A stretch of 64,000 bases of DNA from Coprinopsis marcescibilis (Eukaryota > Basidiomycota > Agaricomycetes > Agaricales > Psathyrellaceae), in the NCBI GenBank assembly GCA_004369085.1, contig ML210190.1, positions 10,055 through 74,054 of the forward strand, read 5' to 3'. Under the pieces are notes generated by a model. The model saw only the letters and a list, made by a program, of their open reading frames with translations, did no database searches and was not told where the DNA came from. Shown piece after piece: positions 23,059-32,839 of the stretch. How positions within the stretch are numbered: the stretch's first letter is position 1; each line of letters opens with the position of its first letter. Both the position numbers and the translations under genes were made by a program.

Positions 23059-25023
23059 TCACAGAGTCCTACGCTGCAGAAAGATTTTCTCCCTAGGTTC
23101 CTGTTCGTCCCTTTCCCCTTCCAAAGGTGAAGACCATTTCAACTGGAGACGCTTTCCCCAAGATGGAAGTACGACCTTCTCGCTTTCTATTCGACATCTG
23201 GAGACGATCCCTTTCCTCCAGCGTCTGCAGGTATAACTGCACTTGAAGGACGTGCACTGTGTATCGTCATGTCAACATCGATGGAAGCTTTAGCAGGAAG
23301 CGACTTACACCCAGATCTACGTGATGAACCAAGTTATACATTGCATCCAGATGAGTTGGGGTATCCAATAGATGGATATGAGTCCACCAATCGACATCAT
23401 ATGTGGTCATCATATGCGAGAGCTCCCGATCTTTCATGTCACAACACGAAAGGAATTCATGCGGGGCCATGTATTGCATGTACAGCTTCGACTTTGGTGC
23501 CAGCTGGCCTGATTCAGTCTCTGCACGATTTCAGGATCAGCCACAGTAACACGTGAGGGATTGAATAAACGCACTTGCCACCATTTTCAGGTACAGCGTG
23601 CTGATTCTTGAAGCGACCTTATTATCAGGGATGTGGAGCTGATGGGCGTGTGCATTCGGAGATTGAAGAAAATCGAGCAAAGACTTGTGGTAGACCTTGT
23701 ATACTGCCTTTGGGTCGTCAGTTTCGAATGGTGGGATGGATAGAAGTGAGTGGAGGCTGTCGAACACCCTAGCCCAATCCCTTAAGCCCCAACCTAGGAA
23801 ATGGTTGACGGCCTTGGCAGCGATTATCGAAGTATCCCTCTCCACCCGATGGATGACTCGTAAAGCCATCGCAGATTTCATTGGATCGGGGCACCTCTTG
23901 AGGATGGACATATACAGTGCTTCTAGTGGCGAAAGTGGGTTCACACCCCCATGCTCCACGTTGGCCTGAAGAACTTCTCGTAGTCGCGCCTCGGGTTGGC
24001 GTGAACGGTCGTTGACATATTTGATGACAGTGCTTGCATAGATGAACTGGCCGGATGAGTTGTCCACCAGCAGCTTAATCTGAGATTCCGTAGGCCATGC
24101 CTCCTCGATGTTGTTTTCGACCCGAATAGTGTTGAACCAAGACTTAAGATACAGCTTGATGTCCGATGCAGCGTCGTAGTCCTCGTCGAGGTGGATCCTT
24201 CGAACCCGATTTGTCCCAATCCCAGCAAAGTATTTCCGAATCACCGTCTCTGGACGGCTTGCGATGAAGACCTTAAAAGGTAACTTTCGCGCCTCGAGAC
24301 TTTTGTCGATCGCTTTCAAGATCGCAGCTTGCTGCTTTTCGTCCATACACTCATCGAGGCCATCGATAATAATGACGTGAGGCCACGGTTCTCCAGCATC
24401 CAGCGCCTGACCCTGAGCCTTGACAAGGGGTTCGATGATGAGGATGTCGAATTGCGTTTGGAAATCCTTCTGGACGATCGACACGTCGTTTGTTATGGCG
24501 AATGCAATGAACTCGCGAGTACTTGGTATCTTCAACGCCAGTTGGTATGCGAGAGTCGTGACAAGCCGCCCATAATTGTTCGTTTCTTGAGAGCGGAACG
24601 AGAAGAAGAATGTGGCAGCAAGAATCCCCTGACGGGCGCAGGTCTCTGCAATAGACTGCGCTATGGCGGATTTCCCGGTTCCTGCTACGCCCGTGAGCCA
24701 AAGCAGATCCATTGGGAGGGCCACGTCCCAGGATTGACAGAGCCAGGCCATAATGTCGGTTTGGACCGCCTCTCTTGTGAGAATGTCGCATCTTGGAGCG
24801 TCGCTTCGCCGCATCGAGTCGTGCATTGAGTTGGCGGCGATGTAGGTGAATAGAGTCGCCGTAATAGCTGGGATGTACGTGTCCGTCAACCAATGTAAGC
24901 AATATACATCATCTGAGCCGCACCATCTGAGCCAAGATTGTTGATAACATTGAAATCGCCTGCGATGCTGGTCAGTTGGCAATTGTTGAGAGTAATGTTT
25001 TGGGCATCAGGTAGGATGGACAT
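23059..25023 (-). CDS. NLR-F: divergent NACHT-domain NLR-like protein
   Basis: About 600 residues, start ATG 25023. Exon 1 encodes DAQNITLNNCQLTSIAGDF and ends in phase 1 before an intron of about 55 nt. The main exon has APRCDILTREAVQTD, Walker A GVAGTGKSA, Walker B VIIIDGLDECMDEKQQ, FKVFIASRPETVIR and a helical C-part. The next exon (FLSCCDMKDRELSHMM, ending LVHHVDLG) seems to follow a GC donor (GCAAGT), since no GT donor keeps frame well. The tail exon has CTSFKCSYTCRRWRKG and stops at 23059. It is closest to NLR-E. The outermost gene of the island, next to a housekeeping dehydrogenase. Confidence 0.88.
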
Positions 25024-25433
25024 GGTGGAGAAGTGGGCTGTTCGGGAGGCCAGCTTCGATTACTAGGCCTCGATACTGGACATTATTTGGCTTCGTTGCA
25101 TCCACGAAGTGCTCTGTTAAGATAGCGACCCTTGGCACGAAACAGGTTGCGTCACCCTAACCTTTCAATCCGTCAAACCCTAACCCTCTTTGAATTGGTT
25201 GTGACATCACGGTACCTCGGGGAAACGATAATCGCGGCAAACTATAACCCTGGTACTTAACGTCGTTGAAACATAACCGAATTGAACCCAGCGAAAGCCA
25301 TTGTGTTCTGATTTTCTGGTGTACATATCTTGTTTTGGAGATCTCGAACCTTGATGGTATATGCGCAAAAATCAAATAATCGACTCTTTCTCTTTCTACG
25401 ACATACTCGGAACGGCGCGGTTCGTCGGATACT
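25024..25433. other. Intergenic, presumed NLR-F promoter
   Basis: No gene seen. Two telomere-like units (AAACCCTAACCCTC, about 25175) occur but are too few to count as a telomeric repeat. Confidence 0.4.
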
Positions 25434-26845
25434 TCAACCCTGGGCCAGTTCCTCCTGTGAATCCATGTTGACTGGCTCCGTGAGGTATTGATTAACAATA
25501 TCCTGAACCATGGGCTCGACAGCCGCCAACTCCTTGATCAAGTCCACCTAATCAACCGACGTCAGAAACCGAAACTTGCTGCGAGGGACAAAGAGCACCT
25601 ACCCAGAAGCTCTGCTGGACGTTGTGCCCTTCCGTGCTAACAACGTAATCGCTAGGCTCTGCGATCGTCATGTCGGAGATGTATGCTCCACGGAGGTCGT
25701 CTACCGAGGGAGCTTCCATGGCAGTGACATCTTCGTTGTTAGGCTCTTTTGCTTGATCTCTGCCACCCACTGCTGCGTAAACGAGCTGCCGACTACCCTC
25801 CTCTGCAGTTCGAGCGAAGACTTTCTCCCGAGCCCAGTTGATCCATGAACTGAGGCCCGTCGCAAAATGTTCTGGCTTGCGCAACTCGGAGTAACAGAAG
25901 CCTGGATTGACACAGGCAACTACCACTGGAATAGTTTTGGCAATCCTTTCGTTCAGAGCCCGAATAAACAGGAGGTTGAGGACTGATAGAAGTTTTTGTT
26001 TTCAATGCAGTCTGAGAAGTAATTTGTCTTGACGTACGTTTCGTATCGCAATAGCGTTTCTCCACCGCCCTATGTAATGATGGGGTTGATAAGATATTGG
26101 GCAAGGTCTGACGTACTACGCACTGCTGAATGTCAAGGACGCGTCTGTTCAGAGTCTGGAGAGGGTTTTCGCCTTCCCAAAGTTCCTTGTCAAATTGGCT
26201 GACCATGTGAACTTCGCTTGAGACGACTATCATTCTGGTTTGGATATTGAATTCTTCGGCCGTCCTGATCAGCTTAGGCAGAAGTAGTAGCCCGAGGAGC
26301 GAAGTTGAGAGGTGATTAATCTGGAGACTGCAAAAAGAAAGGGGTTAGCTTTTGACGAGTAGCGTAAGAGATCAATCGGAGTTTACCCAGGTTCCCATCC
26401 ATCCTCTGTGAGTGTGAAGTTCGCAGATGGCAGAATTCCTGCGTTTTCGACCAAGATATCCAAGCGTTGTTCTTCATTCGTTATTTTGTCAGAGAACTTC
26501 TTGACGGAGTCGAAGTTCGCCAGATCGACAATCTGGATTTCTGCACCCTGATATCCAGTCTCTTCCTTTATTTCTATGTAAGGAGTCAGCTAACAATTGC
26601 ATCCAAAACTGGGAAGCGAACCACTCACTGGCCAATGCACCTTCTGCCCGTTCCTGATTTCGACAGGCCAGAATCAACTTGTGCGGATTCATCCTTGCAA
26701 GATGCTTGCTTGCTTCGAATCCAAGCCCTGCATTAGCGCCAACGACCACCACTGTCTTTTCCGACAAATCCACCTTGAAACCGTCAACCTCTGGCACACT
26801 CGCCAGCTGGGTCGACGCAAAACGGGCAAAACTCCACTTAGTCAT
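25434..26845 (-). CDS. Short-chain dehydrogenase/reductase, retinol-dehydrogenase-like
   Basis: Several exons give about 350 residues. The N-terminal Rossmann motif is VVVVGANAGLGFEASKHLA. Later come LDILVENAGI (the NAG motif) and MIVVSSEVH. The catalytic YxxxK appears as RYCDTKLLNLLFIRAL and is formed across a splice junction (AAAC joined to TCCTC), which supports the intron model. The rest contains VACVNPGFCYSELRK, typical of the RDH/WW-oxidoreductase-like class. The C-terminal exon ends at 25434. It should use NAD(P)(H) to oxidise or reduce an alcohol or ketone; the substrate cannot be told. Confidence 0.88.
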
Positions 26846-27691
26846 GGCTATTCGATGACGAGCTCTGAGAGGAAATGGTGGGCAACAGTTAAAGGAGCGG
26901 GCTGTCAGCCAGCCCTTGCCGCCATGTTTATACGCTGGAGTGTCTCAGATCGACAAACCCCCAGACGGCGATCGGCAGTTGAAGAGCAGGTTTCAGTATT
27001 CAGTACTCAGTGCTCAGCGGTCAACGCTCAGTACTCAGACTTAGTATCTTCAGGCGCTAGACATTTATTCACCTCCAGTGAGCATCAAAATCTCCAATCG
27101 GTAAGAGTGCAGAAAATACCAGAAGTTGCATCCAACGGGCCAGAGACCATGAAAAGGATGGTGCATACACACGTAACACAGTGGCAGTTGGTTAGATCCC
27201 GTCAGGATTTGTTAGACGTGGCTCAACTCAGTGAAGCTCGACTGGAATGTTGGTCTGAGCGCTAGACGATGCAGTATCATAAATGCGAGTTGGTTCCTTG
27301 AGACGTGCATCTATGGTGAAGTTGGTAGAGCTCTCGATCAATCATGATCATCCACGATGCACGACGGGCTTATGCGTGGGAACAATCATCGGGAGTTCCC
27401 GACGGTTTATTAGTTTTGATTCGCCTCCAGCATAGGCGCTTGCTCCCACTGCTTCTGTTCGAACCTTTTGTCCACCACGAGAATTTTTGAAACTACACGT
27501 TTTCGCCTGCCCAGGCGGAAACGTAATATACAACCACGAACGTCAAGAAGGAGCCAGACTCAAGGGGATCGCGACTCGGATACTCGTGAACTCAACGGCT
27601 ACGTGTAGACACCGCGCCCCTAGCCCTTAGGCTTGAGAGTAATGCAGAACATGCTACGCAACCATTCTGATATTGGAAAAAGCCAACCGAC
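26846..27691. other. Divergent intergenic region with short degenerate repeats
   Basis: About 850 bp between the dehydrogenase and the KAT14-like gene. At 26992-27041 a CAGTACTCAG-like unit recurs about five times in degenerate form. Open frames on the plus strand here have no recognisable family. Presumed promoters for both genes. Confidence 0.45.
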
Positions 27692-28972
27692 ATGGAAAAC
27701 GGACCAAGTAAGTCATAAACCATGAGAACGTGTGACTCTCAATTCACTGAAAAGTATATTCGTGCTGACATGGATCACAGGGTCTGTATCCCAGAAGCAT
27801 AGCATTCGACTAAAACCTTTGATAACAAGTGGTTATGTTCCGGTTCCACAGGTCCCATATCATCAGACTCCCTTGCGAATGACAGGCTGAGGGCACATGT
27901 ACTGGATCGAGTCCAGGTCAGTGTATCTCGGGGTTCTCATTTCGTTATCTCAGGCAACTTGACGCACTTTTTTCACAGAACAACTCCCGGAATTCTGGAG
28001 CACACCATTCTCCCCAGGCGATTGAAACTCACTTGACGCCGTTTACCCCCACTCGTCCGTCCATCCCTGTGAACAACGAAGTGCTTGATGCACTCAATGA
28101 CATAACGACCACACCATTTGAGAACTCCTTCTTATCACGGCTGCAAGGTACCAGGGCGGCAATGGCACCGAGTGCGATATACATCGATTGGGAAACGGTC
28201 ACACCGTGGATGAATTTGATGATGGACATTCGGGAACATTATGCCCTAGCAAAGTGAGTAACAGACGTCTTGACTTTAAGCGTTTAACGCTGTGAACTAA
28301 CACTTTTGGAATTCTTTTGCATCCTCCAGCGCCGACTCGGAAATTTTAATTCCGACGGAGTCGACTGCACCAATCACATACACCACACTCCAACGGATAC
28401 ATTTACCACAAGTGCATGATTTGTTGGAGCGTGTCTTTTGGTCTGGCATCGACGGTAATGGAATGATCCCATTCCGTAGCTCGAACGAAACTTACGATAC
28501 AATCCAGTCAGCGATTCCCTCGACTATTCCCCTGAAAAGGCTACTGTGATCGCCGTTTACAAGAAACTGGTTGTGGGTGTGGCCATTATGAGCTCACCCC
28601 AGGAAACGTACATAACTTTCTTGGCCGTGAGAGCCGGCTGGGACAAAGCTAAAATTGCAAAGTGCGTAGCAAGACAAGCATCTATACTCTATTAGTATGC
28701 TCACCATGCTGTACAGAACAATGCTATACCTTCTTGTCTCCAGGAACCCGAAAAAAGACATCACGCTGCATGTGTCTGTGAACAATTCCGCGATGGTACG
28801 TTTCTATTCTTTCCATTTTACGTTCTTTGATGATACTCACATATGCTTTCAGCTCCTCTACAACCAATTTGGGTTCAAAGCTGAGGAGTTTGTCGCCGGG
28901 TTTTATGATGATTACCTGGATCCCCTTTCCCGCGCGTCTAAAAATGCGTTCAAGCTACGGTTACGCCAGTAA
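27692..28972 (+). CDS. GNAT acetyltransferase resembling KAT14/CSRP2BP
   Basis: A seven- to eight-exon model starts at ATG 27692 (MENGP) and ends with TAA at 28972, about 300 residues. The C-terminal two thirds match what I know of the human KAT14 (CSRP2BP, ATAC2) GNAT domain: ITYTTLQRIHLPQVHDLL, FWSGIDVSDSLDYSP, VIAVYKKLVVGVAIM, ITFLAVRAGWDKAKIA, KDITLHVSVNNSAMLLYN, GFKAEEFVAGFYDDY and a final AFKLRLRQ. Junctions such as G+TC giving GIDVSD support the splicing. KAT14 is the second acetyltransferase of the metazoan ATAC chromatin complex; here a role in protein or histone acetylation is inferred. The N-terminus is short and disordered. The first intron (about 140 nt) is less certain. Confidence 0.8.
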
Positions 28973-29025
28973 TGGCTCCGCTCGAAGCCACGCGAAATTA
29001 AGCTCGTATGCGGTCCTTTGCCCCT

Positions 29026-29761
29026 CTACCGGCTCCCATAAGGCGGTCTCCCCACAAATACCGCCTATTCAAGATCCTGTCCTCCGGCGGGGTACTTTGC
29101 CAGTGCCTGAAGCGACTGAGCAGCATGTGCACCGGTAAGTTGAGATCGCAACGTCGCCAGATATCACCTCCGGCGCTGACCTTGACGTTTTTCTAGAGAA
29201 CAACGGCATTTCACAGCGTCCAAACTCTCATGTCGCTCCCGAGACACAATAATAGATGTCACACCATCAGATTCAAGCTCGTACCTTTTTCGGTCAGGGT
29301 TCTAAAGAGGTTCTTTGATTTTCTATAGGCCATCTTATCAAGACTCAAGGGGATTGGACCATGGGCAGTCAAATCTCTTGACTGACAAGGACGTCATGGT
29401 GGCAATCACCGGTCTAATCCACTTCGGCTCGCCTTCCCTTCCACGGCTATCGTGCCCAGCCCTGCTGTTGTCCTCCGACGTCCAAATTCAAACATACCCA
29501 GCTATTTCCTTTTCGCCACCGAGCTGCCAAATGCCAGTCGCCGGATCCCTCCAGAAAAACGTTCCCATGGCTCCGGGTGAGATGGGAGGAATACGAATTT
29601 TGCGAGACCCCCCCTATATTTTCTCATTGCCAGGGTGTCTGGGGTACCACCTCATGCACCGAACGACGCCGCCCGTCGGCCTCCTCTACGGAATATCAAG
29701 TCGTGAATTGGGCATGAAGTTATTTCGTTTCGTATATGTTACTTATGCTACAGATCATTAA
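29026..29761 (+). CDS. Possible hypothetical gene downstream of the KAT14-like gene
   Basis: A frame with protein-like composition (PIQDPVLRRGTLPVPEATEQ) can be joined by a GTAAGT-CTAG intron to EQRHFTASKLSC. Through a 36-nt intron it then joins a 140-codon frame ending at 29761 (GYHLMHRTTPPVGLLYGI). No clear start codon and no known family were found, and the second intron is unusually short. It may be a gene remnant or 3' untranslated sequence. The remaining bases to 29882 hold nothing else seen. Confidence 0.22.
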
Positions 29762-29882
29762 TGTGATAGTTCTGCGTTTACAGATGCACTGATAGGAAAT
29801 GAAAATGGAATCGTCAAACAATGAATCGCTCGCCAACCTAACGATGACGATGGGCACATGCCCAGATTCTACCTGGAAATCC

Positions 29883-31036
29883 TCAAGTTATAAGCGGCCT
29901 CTTCAATCCAGTTGATTTGGATTGGGACAAAGCTCTTGTAGAAACGGCGGTCAGAGTCCGTTTTCGGACGAAGGTTCTCCCTGTGTTGGGTTCCCGGTCG
30001 ATTTCAGCCTCTTCGTTGTTCCCGAAGCTGCAGACTGCGGATGTAGGGACCGTAGAACCGCCAAGAGTCTGACGTCGAGCTCGCTTCAAGTCCTGAGTAT
30101 CCCAAATGCTGCGATCCTCGGACTGGGATATTCTGGCATCAAAGGCCCATCCCCCACCAGTCTCGTTCCCTTCCTTCTCGAGTGGACCGTTCATGGAAAT
30201 CCTTCGCCCAACACACCTTCGCTTCAATGCGCGTATCTCACCTTGATTTTGGTCGTTGTCCCCAAGTATGGGCAACGCAACCTTCAATGGATCGGTGGCG
30301 ACACTCGCCACCGAAAAGCTTCGAGGCCTGACAGTACCACGCTTGCCTCCAACCTGGTCCTTCAAAGCACGATGGGCTTCACCAATCTCCTTGTTCTCCT
30401 TCTCTTTGCTCTTCTCCTTACTCTCCCTCTCCCTCTCCATCTCCTCCAACCTTTCTGCAAGTGGTTTATACTCCTGCTGTGATTGCTCCAGGGCCTCTTG
30501 AACCTTCTTGAGCCAGTCATCACGCTGGTACAGCTTGTGGAGCATATGTCGGAACGTGAAGTTGTACTGCTTCCCGAGGGGGAATTCGGCCACGGACTCA
30601 GAGTCGTCGTCGGATAGCTCAGTCGAGGTTGGGCTTATGCTCCTCCCAGTACGCAGTTTCGCGTTATCTTTCTTGGCCAATAATCCATTCCGAGTGTTGA
30701 CGATATTGGCAACGACAGGCGTTATATCGTTTGGGATGCGTTCGGGGCCAACATTTACTTTCGTTGCGCTGGATCCTCTGCTGGCCCTGTCGGCCAGGTA
30801 CTTGAAAAAACTGACGAGCTTGGACATCTCTGTGGCTCGAGTTTCCGCCGTCATCCTTGTCGGAAGGGGAGGATGGGGAGCGCAGTCGATAACGCGTATG
30901 GGGTGTGTGCCACTTACAGATTTATTGGGGTCGTCGTCGTCAAAGGCGGAGCAGCCAAGGGAGGATACTCAGATTGGCGTACTTGTTTTATATCCGAGGG
31001 GAGTTCCCACTCGGCGGGCACAACCTTGGTGGCCAT
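29883..31036 (-). CDS. Hypothetical nuclear-type coiled-coil protein
   Basis: Two exons, about 360 residues. Exon 1 starts at ATG 31036 (MATKVVPAEWELPSDIKQV) and is joined by a GTAAGT-ACAAG intron, with CT+G restoring Leu, to the long second exon. Features are a central charged coiled-coil (EALEQSQQEYKPLAERLEE) with a Lys/Glu-rich run, a serine/aspartate patch (STELSDDDSES), and a basic C-terminus (KRRCVGRRI, KRARRQTLGG, RKRTL) that could carry nuclear localisation signals. I recognise no family. It is divergent from the downstream Tpt1 gene, with about 585 bp between the starts. Confidence 0.7.
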
Positions 31037-31620
31037 TGTCCATATTTAGTTCCTAGATGGGCTTGAATGCCACTGCGCATCAAGACGACCTTATCTAGTG
31101 GCTCGGTCACCTGTGAGGGTGGCGAGGAAATCTCTTTGACTCCGTAGGCCCTGAATCGAGCGAGCTTGACACAAGCACAACATTGGTACTGCTCCTGATG
31201 TTCCCAACCGCTATTGCAGTGGTACTGTAATTGGGGAATGTATATGTACTTCACCTAGAAAACAAGAACAACCTTTTTCTATTCTGATTCCGCTCGTATT
31301 CTGTGCACCTAGCAAATGACAACAACCAGGCCACTCGGCGAACGCGAAAGATAGGGGCGGAAGTGTGATATACTGCTTTGGATCGGATCCGTGTCGAACG
31401 GAGAGGCCCTGCCAGTTGCCACATCGGGGCAACCACCGCGACGACAGGATGAGTCTAGCGAGAATGACCTCAATTTCCGCAACTAGAATCGTAAGAAACA
31501 CATTGGCCGCCCATAGCCACCGTCTAACCGTGCACTTGAACCGCTCGCTAAGGTTCTTCACTCTTCAAGAGTTCTGGATCAGCACCCTGACTTGAGTTCG
31601 GCTCAAGCTCTCTTACATCC
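31037..31620. promoter_or_regulatory. Divergent intergenic region before Tpt1
   Basis: About 585 bp, presumed to hold promoters for both flanking genes. A 116-codon minus-strand frame (31211-31561) begins with GTG, not ATG, and has no family features, so it is not called. Confidence 0.4.
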
Positions 31621-32792
31621 ATGTCCGAATCCGATATCCAGGCACCTTCAGGGCATATTCAGCAGAATGCGAGGAAACCTGCGCTGAATCGTGATTCAGG
31701 TAACCACAAGGGCAAGGGAAAAGGAAAAGGGGGCGGGAAAGGCAAGCCTTCGGGAGGCGCGAAGCTTCGAGGGATGGAGAGAGATTCTCCAGAAGTGAGG
31801 GTGTCGAAGACGCTTTCTTGGCTGCTAAGACACGGAGCGGCCAATGAGGGTCTTCCAATACGAAAGGATGGGTTCATAAAGGTCGATGATGTGGTGGGTC
31901 TTGCACTTGCAATCTAAGACGGGTTGTTTTTCATCGGACCCTCGTGGTGTACAGCTCAACCACCCAAAACTGAAGGCCGTCTCCTTGGGCCTGAATGGTC
32001 TACAAGACATTGTTAAGGCAGACTCAAAGCAACGTTACAGTTTGATATATGAGGCGGAAGGGGAAGGTGCGAGTGCAGCAGTCCCGGCGGACGAATCGAA
32101 TGAGGGGACCTGGTGGATTAAAGCAAACCAAGGGCATTCTATCAAGGTAAGTAAAACATCCTTCTAGATCGCGGTCAAGAGCTGGGATGACCTGTAATGT
32201 AGACTGTGGAGCTCGAACTGAAGCCTATCGTCACTGCGGCTGACATTCCATCTGGGGTTGCAGTCCATGGTACGAACGGGAAGGCCTGGAACTCGATATG
32301 TGAGCGACGATAATATTCATCCCATAGGTGCCTGCTGATGTGTCCTTATCAGCAACGCAGGGGCTCTCAAAGATGAAACGAAATCATATTCATCTAGCTC
32401 AAGGCATTGCAGGGCAAAATGTTCTGAGTGGTGCGTTTCCCAACCAATTATATTCACAATCGTCCAATTATTCTGTCGTAGGGATGCGCCAAGGCTCTCA
32501 AATCTTGATCTTCATCGACGTGCAGAAGGCACTGGATGCGGGAATCAAGTTCTTCTTGTCAGACAACGGAGTGGTCTTGTCTGAAGGCGACGAGAACGGA
32601 ATATTAAAACCAGAGTTCTTCTCTCGAGTAGAAAACTCTAAACGCGAACCCTTGGAAGGTTGGGAAGGATCAGGCCCAATCGCAGCGAACACCGTCGATC
32701 CCGAAACAAAGGGAAACACTACTGGTGAGGGATACAAAACACCTCAAACTGAAGCTCCCCCTGCTCTTGATACTTTGAATATTTCGGAGTAA
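31621..32792 (+). CDS. TPT1: tRNA 2'-phosphotransferase (Tpt1/TRPT1)
   Basis: Five exons, about 300 residues. Tpt1 removes the 2'-phosphate left at the splice junction after tRNA ligation, using NAD+. Diagnostic blocks are all present: VSKTLSWLLRHGA, EGLPIRKDGFIKVDDV, WWIKANQGHSIK, AVHGT, LSKMKRNHIHLAQG, and MRQGSQILIFIDVQKAL with FFLSDNGVVLSEGD. The catalytic Arg-His-Arg-Arg set expected for the family would be the LLRHG Arg-His, the Arg of KRNHIH and a later Arg. The N-terminus is a Gly/Lys-rich stretch (KGKGKGKGGGKGK), probably disordered. The C-terminal 60 residues extend beyond the usual fold. It converges with the HEATR5 gene, with 47 bp between stops. Confidence 0.95.
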
Positions 32793-32839
32793 TTATTAAA
32801 TAATGCTTAAAAGTATACATCTACGAACCAAAAAACGAG

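Noticed and set aside
25172..25188. Telomere-like AAACCCTAACCCTC
   Set aside because: Only about two units, surrounded by ordinary sequence and genes; not an interstitial telomeric array.
31211..31561. 116-codon minus-strand frame in the Tpt1 promoter
   Set aside because: Begins with GTG, no family features, overlaps a divergent promoter.
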